Assembly: GCA_034698045.1 (NCBI GenBank)
Contig: JAQGAU010001093.1
Coordinates: 1 to 21,485 of the forward strand
Source of the DNA: Paramacrobiotus richtersi
Taxonomy: Eukaryota; Tardigrada; Eutardigrada; Parachela; Macrobiotidae
DNA length: 21,485 nucleotides
Reading direction: 5' to 3'
The notes below the pieces were generated by a model that did not search any database, was not told the DNA's origin, and was given only the letters and a program-made list of their open reading frames with translations. A program made the translations under genes and the position numbers. How positions within the stretch are numbered: the stretch's first letter is position 1; each line of letters opens with the position of its first letter. Below, piece by piece: positions 1 to 9,857 of this stretch.

Positions 1-969
1 AATGCTTCGGACAGCCTCATTAGTGTGTACCTGTTCTCTAATGACAGCCTGTTTAGGAACACTGGCTCTCTTGTTGCTCACTGGACTATTACAGGTACTC
101 TGCATATCATCATCATCTTCATTGGGTTAATTTTGACCATTCCCGTGTTGGCTGCCTTTCTCGCACAGCGGTCACTCTACACTGCATTCTCAGTATACAT
201 CATCAACTTGCTGGTAACCGACGTCATTTGGTTCGTCCTGGTCGCTCCCGCCAACGTTGTCCAGGAGCTGTACTTACTGTTACCGTTACAGGGCGCTGCC
301 TGCACTGTCTTTTTGTATGTTTTGTGGACCGTGACCCTGTTGCAGCCGTACAGCCATGCACTCGTCACTATCAACCGTTTCTGGGCGCTGGCCTTTCCCG
401 TCCACTACCGGCATCACCATTCAACTAGAATCGCTATTCTTGTCTGTGTGGTTAGCTGCGTCGTCTGTCACCTTCTAACGATCCCTGGGATCGCGGTCGA
501 TGCGGTTTTATACAGATCCAGGTTGTCAGCGGAAGTATACGGCTGCACGGTCAATTTGCTGCAGCCGGAAATGGAGATCTGGGCAACGGTGCAACAAGGC
601 GCCGGCTGGTTGGGATGGCTGGTCGTTGTCGGTGGATATCCGTTTCTTTACTACAAGCGCAAAGTTCACCGTAAGATCAGCGCAAAGCTGTCAAACATTC
701 CGGCGTCAACAACGACAGGTGAGACACCCAACCCGCGGAGACCGTCACGCTCCTTCCTCATCTTGACGGTCCTTACACTGACCGTCTTCATTTGCTGGAC
801 ACCGGCGGCGCTGTACACGACGATTGCGCCGCTTCTTGGCACATACAGTCTCATGGCGCAGACGCTGGTCTTTCTCCTCTATGAGATACAACTCCTCACC
901 GATCCCATTCTCTTCATCTGCACTTTTCCGCAAGTATTCTCAGGAATACAAAGAGTGTGCGGGAGATAA
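1..969 (+). CDS. Rhodopsin-like (class A) GPCR, 5' end outside the window
   Basis: The frame is open from base 1 to the TAA at 967-969, with no ATG near the left edge, so the first codons (including N-glycosylation-type NDS) belong to the extracellular N-terminus and the start lies outside the window. Seven hydrophobic segments can be followed. TM3 ends in INRFWALAFPVHY, where the usual DRY is NRF. TM6 carries FICWTPAALY, the CWxP toggle motif. TM7 ends LLTDPILFIC, a DPxxF version of NPxxY. A Cys before TM3 (GAACTVF) and one in the second extracellular loop (VYGCTVN) can make the conserved disulfide. The third intracellular loop is short and basic (KRKVHRKISAKLSN, then Pro/Arg). The visible part has no intron. 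The class is clear from the motifs; the ligand cannot be told, and the altered DRY and NPxxY suggest a divergent, lineage-specific receptor. Confidence 0.88.
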   Translation, partial: NASDSLISVYLFSNDSLFRNTGSLVAHWTITGTLHIIIIFIGLILTIPVLAAFLAQRSLYTAFSVYIINLLVTDVIWFVLVAPANVVQELYLLLPLQGAACTVFLYVLWTVTLLQPYSHALVTINRFWALAFPVHYRHHHSTRIAILVCVVSCVVCHLLTIPGIAVDAVLYRSRLSAEVYGCTVNLLQPEMEIWATVQQGAGWLGWLVVVGGYPFLYYKRKVHRKISAKLSNIPASTTTGETPNPRRPSRSFLILTVLTLTVFICWTPAALYTTIAPLLGTYSLMAQTLVFLLYEIQLLTDPILFICTFPQVFSGIQRVCGR

Positions 970-1837
970 TACGGTGGTGGAGAAAGTGCAGGATACACGC
1001 CGCCCACATAATAACACTCTTGCAATTAAAGTAATTTCTTCGTATAGCACATCCTTTTGTGCATCAGCATCACCGGTTTACCCTGTTAATATTGCATTTG
1101 CAATAAAGACTGGTGTTTGTTTATCGAAGCATACCTTTGCATAATCTATACGTTGTATCATGTATGTATTAATGAGAGGGTATTATGTCCGAAATGTTGC
1201 AGGTACGGTACGTCTATGTATGCGTAATTGGAATTGCTGCTCTTGGTTGAATTCGAATGACAAATTGTACTCCGCGAAGCTGCTATAATTAAAGAAATTG
1301 ACCGGTTGAGCCAGCCCTCTTCATTGTCCTAATGAAGATGTCCAACATAAACTTGTAATAGATTTGCTATAATACACATTCATTCATTTTGACATTAGGT
1401 TCTCACTGATCCGATTTAAGGCCCAAAGAAAAGGTAGGCTTATTGCATGCGTGTATGTGAGTAGAAGCTGGCGACCGGATGAAATTATAGGCATGTAATT
1501 GTTTTCCGGTTAGTTATAATAAATGTTCTCAGAACTCAACCAGCGAGTAAAAGGTGCAATTTGTTCGAGTAGGAGTATCGATCATGTGTTTCTGTTAGCA
1601 GCGCTACTGGTTCATGCGTACACGACGTGAGCCCATTCCGTCAATATTTATCCGTCGTCCGCTTCCTGTAGAATCACAGCGTTTATTACCATGCATCTCA
1701 AAGCCACTGTTTACTAAACCGTGTCCAGCTCATGCTTCCAAGAAGCAGTAACAACATCCGCTATTATGGTATCTCCAGATCATGTAGGACTGACTTTTTG
1801 TTGGGTTGTCTCGACAATCGATTGACATCTTATATTA
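970..1837. other. GPCR 3' UTR and spacer before the cyclase gene
   Basis: AT-rich sequence with scattered stops in all frames. No convincing coding segment was found. It should contain the promoter and perhaps a signal-peptide exon of the downstream guanylate cyclase, but no short hydrophobic ATG exon with a good donor could be recognised. Confidence 0.5.
1102..1107 (+). terminator. Poly(A) signal AATAAA, probably of the GPCR gene
   Basis: A canonical AATAAA lies about 135 bases after the GPCR stop codon on the same strand. Position and sequence fit a 3' UTR of ordinary length. Confidence 0.45.
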
Positions 1838-1852
1838 GTGTTCCGTTGGCAA

Positions 1853-4363
1853 ATGGCGGACTATCTTCTAAGCTATGATAACAGCAGCGCAGCAGTGGCT
1901 CGCTGTCATGAAGTGCATGTTGAAGTGATCACCCTGATCCTGCTGCAGCCGGTGATGATGGGCGCCATGCCCCTTCTCGGGCCGGCGTACGACCTCGCTC
2001 TGGAACAGATTGGCCGATTGTACCCTAGTCTGCGAGTGCGGCAAAACCTAGTGGCCGATAAAAAGTACGGCGACTGCATGAGCTACGCGGCCGACAGCGT
2101 CCAGCTCACAGCATCCCTCATCTACAAGAATTCCTGGCATCTCTCCAACGATTCTTGTTCTCTTACGGTGTTGGTTCTCCCAGATAAGTCTCTTAACTTG
2201 CTTTTATAGGACTGTGGGTGCGGACTTTGAAACATTCGGTATTTCAGAAGTTCGTTGCCACTTTGTTTCTGCTTGTTTCCTTCCTAATTGATCTCCTAAG
2301 GTAAATTCTGTGTCATCGGAGAATAATGTGAACATCCTTTAAGTTGCAGTGAACTGTGGGAAATCTATCCTCTGGCCACACAACTGGATATGCTGTTGCT
2401 GACAAGGTACTGTACGTGCACGATTGAAAACTGAGGCAGACTATTTGTGAAAACATATTGCGGAATCTGTCAATCATTCCGGCCGACAGAGCGTACCAGA
2501 ATAATCCACAGGTCCAGGTATTTTCTGCCGATACGGTTGTATACTCCTGACCTGCAGTTAGTTCTTTGTACAAATTACCGGCTGGAAGATGGGATTATAG
2601 TTACCTTATAATGAGCTATCTCCTCGTTACCGAAGCTCATTTTAGTACGTGTTTGCGCACGCGGTTTCTGCTTGCTAACGGTAATTAACCTACTAAATAT
2701 ATCGAACGCAAAGTGTCCCGGTTAGTGTGCTGACTCGGCACGTGTTGTTAGTGTGGCCGGACATGCCCCTATAGTGGGCAACAAAGCGCCGACCTGGGTG
2801 TCCACCTCGTGCAACGCCCTAACGGCCTACGGTTCGCTTTATATCCGGTTAATGGAGCGGCACTCGTGGCACTCTGTGGTCTTTCTAACGGATCAGGGCG
2901 CCAATCTTTTCTTTACCGAGTTCTCCAAGACTCTGGAACGACAGTTGGCGGACAGGAAGGACTATCGCTTTCAAATCCACCCGGAAATGTTCACCTCCCG
3001 GAATACAGCCGTCGATTATCGGCAGATACTCCTTCGAATCAGTGCACTATCACGCAGTAAGCTGAGCTGCCAATTCAATCATGGAAAGCATGCACGTCAT
3101 AATAGTTTTCTATTTATACTTAGTTTACAGTTGACCTTTTTGCAGTCTATCTGTTCTTCGGCGAGCCAGTGGAATTTCGTAAATTTCTGGTAAAGAGACG
3201 TGGGCGAATTACTTAAAGCGATGGTAACCTAATTGGCAATGTTATCGATTGCTTAGACAATTTTTTTAGGTCGAAGCACAGAAACTTGATCTGACCAAGG
3301 GGGAGCACGTAAGTCTCAGTTTCGGTAACGAAGAGTAGCCATACTGCGTAATGATATAATATCGACAGGTGTACATCATAATGACGCCCTTTCGATTCAC
3401 CAAGCAGCCGGCTGTGGGCTACCTGACATGGGAGAAGGGCGACGCGGATGACGAGGCGGCCCGAGTGGCTTACCGGTCCGTGTTGATCATCGAGCCCGAT
3501 GAATCGCTATACGGCCAGTCGACCGCCAACGCGTCAACATTCTATCCCAATGCCCTGAATCGCTCACGACTTAATTACAACTACACCTATAAGCACTTTG
3601 AAGCGGTATAATTATCGTATTTTGTTGTGGAACAACATTGCAGAGTTGCTGTTATTAAAATTGCAGTTTACGCCGCATGTTGCTTCGACCTATAACGCCA
3701 TGATGGCGCTGGCTGAGGTACCTGTTACGCAGTCGTAACTTGCTATTGCAGTGCATCCAGCACAAAGCCTTCTGCAACTGCATAATGTGCAAACGGACAA
3801 GTTGAAAAACTCTGTGTACAACGTTAGCACGCAGGAGTCAAAAGTGACAAGGAGTTACTATTCCAACAAATAGACAGGCGTACATGTCTAGTTAGCACAT
3901 GTCTAGTTGTTGGAATAGAAGACTCGTAATGTCTAGTTGTTGATCCATTGCGTGATGCGACAATTAACGCCGACTGACATTTGGTAGGTGATTGAGGAAT
4001 TGCGAGAATCTGGCGCAGAACATGCCTGGCAGTCCGGGAGGCGCTTGGCCAAACGATTCATGAACCGGACATTCGTCAGTGATCTGGGCGAAATCTATAT
4101 GGATCCCACGGGGCAGCGCGAGCCCACCATCCACGTCAATCAGCTGGACTGGAATACATCCGCTATTCGGGTATGTTAGTTATGCTGAAACTGGACAAAG
4201 CCTTAGACTGAAACTGCTGTACCCGTGCAGACCCTTTTCCGCCAACGAGCTGGCCAAACCAAACTGAAAGCGGTCAACGAACCACAATGGCCGGGGAAGT
4301 GGCCGCCTCCCAACGAGCCCGATTGTGGATTCCGCGGTGATGCTCCTGCCTGTATTCTGACAG
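1853..4363 (+). other. Extracellular ligand-binding (ANF-receptor-like) part of the cyclase
   Basis: Nine exons encode about 461 residues. Family-like stretches are LLGPAYDLALEQIGRLYPSL near the N-terminus, ELWEIYPLATQLDMLLLTS, APIVGNKAPTWVSTSCNALT, YLFFGEPVEFRKFLVEAQKL and VYIIMTPFRFTK. The segment ends with EPQWPGKWPPPNEPDCGF, the Pro/Trp/Cys juxtamembrane signature seen in natriuretic-peptide-receptor-like cyclases. N-glycosylation sites appear (NDS, NAS, NRS, NYT, NRT, NTS). The ligand is unknown. Two exons are very small (44 and 39 bases), supported by phase and by strong TTTTTGCAG and TTTTTTTAG acceptors. Confidence 0.78.
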
Positions 4364-6898
4364 GTACACGATGAGCTGCCGTTACTGAAGTTACGTTAAT
4401 CTAACCACGTAGTTCGGGTAGATAAGTTTGCCATTATTGTTGCTTCCGTGGCTGGATCAGCCGTCACGCTTGTGATTATCGCGGTACTCCTGATAATCAG
4501 GTGTGTATCTCCGCTGAATCACGGTCGTGGGGTTGAGCTTCATCAGTGTGTCTTGATTTTGTCACTTTACAGGAGAAGTGTTCTTCATGGAGATCTGTTC
4601 GGCGATTTTGTCTGGAGGATAAAGTCCGAGGACTTACAGCCGGTAGAACGTAGAACAAGCTGTTGGTGCATGGGTAATTCGCGGTGTTCATACTCGACAT
4701 GTTCTTTATAATTAGGTGGAGATAAAAAATCACGAAGAAGTGATGTTCTACGGCAAGGATAACCGGATGGTGTACATGTTTCGTCTCGGTACATTTTCCT
4801 TGACGAATACAGTCACCCAGGAGAAACTCTTTCAGCCAAGCCAATCTGTACGCAGGATCGTTAAACAGGTGAGTTTCAATCATCAGCTCTGAGCGACATA
4901 TGTGTTCCCTATGCAACAGGCCGACAACGAAAATAAATGTATAGAATCAGCTGTGCTGAGTATTCTCTTTGCACGATATACGGCCGCTTAACGCTACAGG
5001 TTATGTCGCTACATCATCTCAATATCAACCAAATGTTTGGCGTGAGCCTCATGGATGCGTCTTGCTATCTGGTCTATGATTACTGCTCGCGCGGTTCTCT
5101 CCCAGAACTGTTGGGCAAAATGGCACTAGATGTAGATTTTCAAGTCAGCTTGATGATGGATACAATGAAGGTGTGGCACACACGTACATATTTCCCCAAA
5201 GAGTTGTTTCTGAAGGTAAGCGAGTTCTGTAGGGAGTGCAGGCGGTGCACCGCTCGGCCATCAAGTACCATGGAAACCTTAGTGCTGGCTGTTGTGCGAT
5301 TGACCGGCACTTTACCCTGAAGTTGGCACTGGTCGGCTTCAGTCCGCTGCGTAGACTGCTCGCCAGAGAAGCGACTCAAACCAACCTGCAACTGGCTACC
5401 GAGTATCCGGCCGCTTTGACATTGGAGGACGGTCCGAAAGGTGACATAATGGCGATCGGGATTATCCTTCTGGAAATAGTCTTGCAAGAAGATTCTATTC
5501 AGCACGTCACAGGTCAGCCGCAGTTAATACAAAAGGTTCTGTGTTATGCATTGTTATACATTGTCTCATAGATCTGGAAAAATGCCTATCACGCAAAACA
5601 AGTATACCCGTTCCGCAGTTCGCTGGGCTCATGCCGCTGCTGCGCACCTGCTGGAATGCTAATGCGGCCGATCGGCCGGACATTGATCTCCTATTGAAGC
5701 AGTTCATCGCTGCCCTAAAACCGCACGTTCGCCTCTCTCTGACAAAAGAGTCCTTTCTAACGGGACGAATCATCCGTCGACTGGAGCGATACATTCAAGA
5801 GCTGGATCACCAGGTGGCAGTGCGCACACATTCCCTTATGGAGGAACGCCGAAATTGTGACAATCTTCTGTGGGCGATGCTACCCAGGTGTGCAATCCTG
5901 CTTGAATAACACCACTTGCAACTGAATTTTATTGACTCGTATTGTTCTGCAGCACTGTGGTCGATTTGCTACGGAGGGGAATAACTCCTGCTGCGGAATA
6001 CTTTACATCAGCAACCGTTATGTTCGTGTAAGATCTGGTATATTATATTGTTTAACTTAGTCTTTTCAAAGGTAAAATACTAAAAATGCAAACGGACAAG
6101 TAGCGCGTTTTGCAGAGAAGTAGCCGGCTTTGGCGCGCTTCTGCTGAAGGTGGAGCCGGAAACGGCCATGACATTTATAAGCGAGGTAGATCTCGGACTT
6201 ACCGCTGGCAGGAGCAAGGTATCAGTTTTTGCGGTGCTCTTTCGAAGGTGTTCAGTAAGTTCGACACGACACTGGATCAATATGATGTGTATAAAGTGGA
6301 GACCATCAAAGAATCGTATCTGGTACAGAAAGCTCTTTCGCGCTTTGTACTGTACAATCCTTGTTAAGACGTTTGCGAGTAGGTTTCTAGCGGAGTGCCC
6401 AAGCGGAACGAAGACCGGCACGCCAGGGAGATCTGCGGATTAGCCCAGTCCCTTTTCGCCACGTACTCCTTGATGTTCGCACCGTCGTTTGATGGACTGA
6501 CCAGTTTACGTGCGGGGATTCACAGTGGCGCGATTGCTGCCGGAGTGGTTGGACAAAAAACTCCTCGTTACTGCTTGTAAGCGTAAGCTCCGATCGCGGA
6601 CTCGTATGAATGAGCATACAAGTCCATCCAAGCATGCAAGTTTGCCCAGACTTGCAACTGGTATGATTCTTTGCACACCAGGTTCGGGGACACGATCAAC
6701 ACGGCTTCGCGAATGATGAGCAGTGGCGCCGACGGAAAGATCCAGCTCAGCCAGAACACTGGTCATATGATTGTTGAGTCTCCACGATTCCAGTTGGAAG
6801 AGCGCGGTTATGTCGAGATCAAGGGCAAGGGTGCCATGCAGACGTTTTGGCTGCTCACCGCCGCTAGTAGCACGGCCGCAATGAGTGACATAAGATAA
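1853..6898 (+). CDS. Receptor-type guanylate cyclase, about 20 exons
   Basis: Proposed exons: 1853-2187, 2350-2406, 2752-3056, 3146-3189, 3270-3308, 3369-3605, 3667-3717, 3988-4170, 4231-4363, 4413-4500, 4573-4642, 4716-4868, 5000-5170, 5233-5512, 5572-5887, 5953-6027, 6116-6185, 6248-6322, 6383-6576, 6682-6898. All joins use GT-AG and stay in phase, giving 3093 bases, 1030 residues plus TAA. Order: extracellular ligand-binding region (about 1-460), one membrane span (about 466-490), kinase-homology region (about 495-770), dimerisation helix, cyclase domain (about 822-1030). Known members make cGMP from GTP at the plasma membrane. The 5' end is least certain: ATG 1853 is used, but it gives no clear signal peptide, and a TATTAG acceptor just before 1838 allows an upstream exon. 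The first donor (2188, GTCTCT) was chosen because only it gives a family-like junction (VLVLPDN then ELWEIYPLA). Length is normal for the family. Confidence 0.85.
3858..3918. repeat. Inverted repeat (hairpin) in the longest cyclase intron
   Basis: CTATTCCAACAA at 3858-3869 is exactly the reverse complement of 3907-3918. With one mismatch the arms extend to 3858-3876 and 3900-3918. The loop carries two copies of ACATGTCTAGTT-like sequence, and TGTCTAGTTGTTG recurs just outside. The intron (3718-3987, 270 bases) is several times longer than its neighbours, so a small insertion such as a MITE remnant is possible. Confidence 0.7.
4413..5887 (+). other. Transmembrane exon, degenerate kinase-homology region and dimerisation helix
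   Basis: Exon 4413-4500 encodes the single membrane span (FAIIVASVAGSAVTLVIIAV and on), followed by basic RRSVLHGD. The kinase-homology region has LHHLNINQMFGVSLMDASCY and YDYCSRGSLPELL, then YHGNLSAGCCAIDRHF where kinases have HRDLKxxN, and LALVGF where they have DFG. The catalytic Asp, the DFG Asp and the usual VAIK-type Lys (region reads MVYMFRL) are missing. Such regions are pseudokinases throughout this family and regulate the cyclase. TCWNANAADRPDIDLLLKQF is the end of the lobe. The exon ending at 5887 adds the coiled dimerisation segment VRTHSLMEERRNCDNLLWAM followed by LPR. Confidence 0.8.
5953..6898 (+). other. Class III guanylate cyclase catalytic domain with both metal Asp changed to Glu
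   Basis: Five exons encode the catalytic domain. Conserved features: DVYKVETI with the guanine-recognising Glu, GVPKRNEDRHAREIC, LRAGIHSGAIAAGVVG, TPRYCLFGDTINTASRM with the guanine-contacting Cys and the transition-state Asn and Arg, and VEIKGKGAMQTFWLL at the end. The two metal-coordinating Asp are not there. The usual F-S-D-I-V-G-F reads FVEVAGF, and the usual E-T-I-G-D-A-Y reads ETIKESY. The first change depends on the join 6027/6116, which uses a GTAAG donor and a TTTTGCAG acceptor and keeps the frame. The second lies inside one exon and is read directly. The tail after WLL is short (about 14 residues), with no further domain. Confidence 0.8.
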
Positions 6899-7513
6899 CG
6901 GTTCATTAGTAAATTAATGGTCAGCCAGTGAATACTGTTGTCCGAAACTGGATGCAGTCCAGCTCATTCGTCTGGAGAACCGTTACTTGTCATCCCACTG
7001 TTCTCTTTAGAATGATCTGCAGATTTTCCGTGTCCACCATACTAGTTGTTCCTGTGCAACTCAGTGTCTCCTGACTGGTATCACACACTGCGGCACAAAT
7101 CTAGACAGTTCAATAATGCAGCTTTAGACATAGTTGTATTCAGTATGCATAAAAAACTTATCACAGCTGTGCAGCAACTCTAGCAACGAATGGCACTGTG
7201 AATCTGTGATGATGTATCGCGGCAGTATAACACTGCATTAATTATGACCGCTCGCTAATGAACCAACTAGTTCTCCGTGCAACAGAAATAATCAGACACT
7301 TGGAACACCGTTGCTTGGACCATTCGGGTAGTGAGATCATCTCTGTAATCCCGCCGCCACCATACACCACAAATACTTGAGTTATACCAGCGCTTATGGC
7401 CGAGTTGGTACTTTTTCCGCATACTGTGTTTATTGCTGTACCATAGTATAGTATGTGTACAATGCACTCCGTTGGTACTTGTTTTTGATAGGTTTTGTCA
7501 CTAATTGTGGTGA
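6899..7513. other. Cyclase 3' UTR and convergent spacer
   Basis: No convincing gene is seen. An open minus-strand frame at 7242-7553 has no domain-like features and looks like chance. A + strand AATAAA stands at 7516-7521, and a minus-strand AATAAA (TTTATT on +) at 7429-7434, as expected between converging transcripts. Confidence 0.45.
7429..7434 (-). terminator. Minus-strand poly(A) signal
   Basis: TTTATT on the + strand is AATAAA on the minus strand, about 80 bases past the stop of the candidate cysteine-rich exon. It is the only support for a transcription unit here apart from that exon. Confidence 0.3.
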
Positions 7514-7662
7514 TTAATAAACCGTTGGGTAGGTGAAGAAAACATTTTCCCATATACTGGTTGTTTTTCGTTGTGCGACGCAGCTGGCATTGACTTGGTG
7601 ATCAAAGCTGTCCGGCTTTGGCGCACAGCAGGTGCCAGGCGTACAGCAGGCAAAGTTGCAAA
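7514..7662 (-). CDS. Candidate 3' exon of a cysteine-rich protein
   Basis: Read on the minus strand, a TTTTACTTGCCAG acceptor at 7663-7664 precedes an open frame of 48 codons ending in TAA at 7514-7516. It begins CNFACCTPGTCCAPKPDS and has a further Cys in NASCVAQ, so six Cys fall within 27 residues. The stop is followed after about 80 bases by a minus-strand AATAAA at 7429-7434. The 5' exons, including any signal peptide, could not be located; the frame is open upstream to about 7757 but contains no ATG. The family is not recognised and the call rests on Cys spacing, an acceptor and a poly(A) signal only. Confidence 0.28.
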
Positions 7663-7960
7663 CTGGCAAGTAAAATCCTTTAGTGTTACTTATGCCTTGC
7701 CCATCGATGTGCTGATATTTCTCTGGCCTTTTGCTGTCTTAATCAGGTTCTTGATTGCAGAAACAGCTCGCGGCCAAGTCCACACTCCATTCAACATGAC
7801 CGGTTTTCGAGAGTTTACAGTCGCTAGTTCCAAATCAAGAAAATAAGTTCGCGATCGCGACGCGCCCAGTTCTCTCTTGCATGTGCTGTACAGTACTGTA
7901 TATACCTGGTCAGACTCAGGATATCTTTCACAGACTCAACTTTTTACTGTTAGTATATCA

Positions 7961-8020
7961 GTTATTCTTCTAGTTTCCAGTTATTCTTCTATTATAAATT
8001 TATATATGTTATTCTTCTAG
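7961..8020 (+). repeat. Three copies of GTTATTCTTCTA before the 8058 gene
   Basis: The 12-mer starts at 7961, 7980 and 8008. The first and third copies continue as GTTATTCTTCTAGTT. They lie 40-100 bases before the ATG at 8058, in AT-rich sequence, so they fall in the promoter or 5' UTR of that gene. Confidence 0.75.
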
Positions 8021-8057
8021 TTCTGCACTGGTTCGCATTTATTCAAGAACGAAGAAA

Positions 8058-9510
8058 ATGCACGTTTTATTTCAGTTAATTTTTTTCCTTTATGTTGCCA
8101 TCGGCATTGCCGTGTACGGAGTCCGCGGTATGTACGAAAGTCCGCGGAGTCCGCGGTATGTAAGTAGCACACTTTTCCATAAACTTATCCAACAAAATAA
8201 ACTGCTCTACTGTGTGCCAGATTTTGTCGATGAATCCTTCTCGCCCAGCGTTGAAAAACGCAGAACACAGCATCTTTAATTTTACCTTGAACAAAGTCTT
8301 TACCTTATAAACTTGATTATACAGTTCGATTTCCGTGTTGTAATTGTATACCGTAAATTCTTAGATTTTAATGTTTACTTCTAGTGTTCGCACCATAATC
8401 AGTACGTGCGCGAAAAATCTTTTCAGAACGTTCCACTGTCAGATAATCAAATGAAAGGACGCAAATTAAAAATTGCCGCTGTTTGCAGGCACGGAAGTCC
8501 GGTCAACCAAATGCGATGCAATCGACGCCAAAGAAAATGTGACATGGCTGCTGCGGGACGCCGAGACTTTGCGGCCACTTAACTACACAGAGCTGGCCGT
8601 TGATGTGCGGAGCGCCGTGGACGACAAGTCGCTCTGTCAGCTGCATGCAGCAACAAATTCGTTTGGCGAAATGACGCTCTCTTTGCCAAAGAGAGATGGT
8701 CTCTTGGCGATGAGCTTCGACGCGGTGGGATACTACCCGATAACTCTCCGCACTGCGCAGCTCACTGACTCCATGGAGCCGTTGCTGTTCATTTCCAGCA
8801 CCTTCTCCGGATCGGGAACCGCAAGGGGATGGTTCCTCGACTTATCAACCGGCAATGACCTGCCGGACGTTCGGCTACATTTCCGCACCGGGATGAACAA
8901 TTACACTGGGTCGGTTATGCACATTGTCAGAACGACGGCCGATGGCCGGTGGCTGGTGGATCTGCCGGTGGGGCATTACACGGTGACAGCCTCCAAGAAG
9001 GGTTACATAACTGCATCCCATACAGTTGTTATTGGTGGTGGGGAAACCGAAGAGGATCGCCAACGGGGAATGTCACGCAAGCTGGAAACCGGCCAAATTC
9101 GCATTGCATTACTCGGGGAGAATTATTCTCGAAATCTGTCCGTGTCCATTCGAGTTGGAGGATCTGATGGCGGCGTCCCAGTGGCTGATCTCCTTCGCAC
9201 CCCGGGCAGTGTTGTACGTAAGGAATCTAACAACTGGGACCTCTGCAGCGTCCTCCTTGTGCAGCAGCCTGCAGGTATTTACCGCATCAGCGTGCACCGC
9301 TTCTGGGCACCGTACCATGGTGATGCCAGCCGAAGCCCATGGAATATGGCCAACTCGGGCGCAGCACTGCAATTGTACAGTGGGAAAACGTTATGGGCGC
9401 AGTACTTTGTGCCCAATCGTCCGGCTACTGCCTGGATTGTGGCGGAAATCAATGGAACACACGTCAAGACCATCAACGAGATGGTAACCATCACGGAGGA
9501 CAATAAATAG
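8058..9510 (+). CDS. Secreted protein with carboxypeptidase-regulatory-like domain and YfaP-like C-terminus
   Basis: Exons 8058-8127 and 8489-9510 (donor GTATGT at 8128, acceptor GTTTGCAG at 8481-8488) join in phase to 363 residues. Exon 1 starts at an ATG and encodes a signal peptide, MHVLFQLIFFLYVAIGIAVY, with cleavage likely soon after. The middle has a beta-sandwich pattern, DVRLHFRTGMNNYTGSV then TTADGRWLVDLPVGHYTVTA and SKKGYITAS, typical of carboxypeptidase-regulatory-like folds. The C-terminal part, from SIRVGGSDGGVPVADLL through QPAGIYRISVHRF to TAWIVAEINGTHVKTINEM, resembles YfaP-type (DUF2135-like) domains. Several N-glycosylation sites (NVT, NYT, NLS, NGT) support secretion, and no catalytic motif is visible. 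Substrate and partner are unknown. Two extra donor-like sites at 8156 and 8160 do not keep the frame. Confidence 0.72.
8117..8162 (+). repeat. 18-base direct repeat that duplicates a 5' splice site
   Basis: CGGAGTCCGCGGTATGTA occurs at 8117-8134 and exactly again at 8145-8162, a shift of 28 bases. Each copy holds a GGTATGT donor. Use of the first copy keeps the reading frame into the second exon. Use of the second changes it, because 28 is not a multiple of three. Confidence 0.85.
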
Positions 9511-9575
9511 TCCATTTCATTAGCAACTGCGGGCACTATGTTTCAGCACTCTACCGGATCACCGGACCAGTTCAT

Positions 9576-9581
9576 AATAAA
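9576..9581 (+). terminator. Poly(A) signal of the 8058-9510 gene
   Basis: AATAAA lies 66 bases after the TAG stop at 9508-9510, a usual distance for a short 3' UTR. Confidence 0.6.
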
Positions 9582-9857
9582 TAATTAGCCAGATAGTACC
9601 AACTGCGTAATGTTGTTGTTTGGTATTTTCGACGAATTCACCATGTGTACGAGATTTCGTCTGATTAAAATTTTCACTGCTTTCGTTACACCTGAATAAT
9701 CTGGATGCAGCAGTACATAATAAAACGAATGCTTTACAAACCTCTGACTGATGCTTTTCTTCCTCGCCTGTGCAGGTCCATGCAGTAGCTTCTGTGGCTG
9801 GAAGAGGCCTTTTGTTTTACCAGCTGTAATCTCAGTGCAATTAAGCCAGATTAGGGC

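Larger units (their letters stand above)
3788..6101. repeat. 15-base word shared by two cyclase introns
   Basis: TGCAAACGGACAAGT occurs at 3788-3802 and again at 6087-6101, in two different introns of the same gene and in the same orientation. Flanking bases differ. The function is unknown; it could be chance, a splicing element or a trace of a dispersed repeat. Confidence 0.5.

Noticed and set aside
2210-2250. Possible tiny cyclase exon after the TTTTATAG acceptor
   Set aside because: No phase allows it to join both neighbours without a stop, whereas the donor at 2188 joins exon 2350-2406 directly.
7571-7846. 91-codon + strand frame
   Set aside because: Begins with GTG, has no recognisable domain, and lies opposite the candidate cysteine-rich exon.
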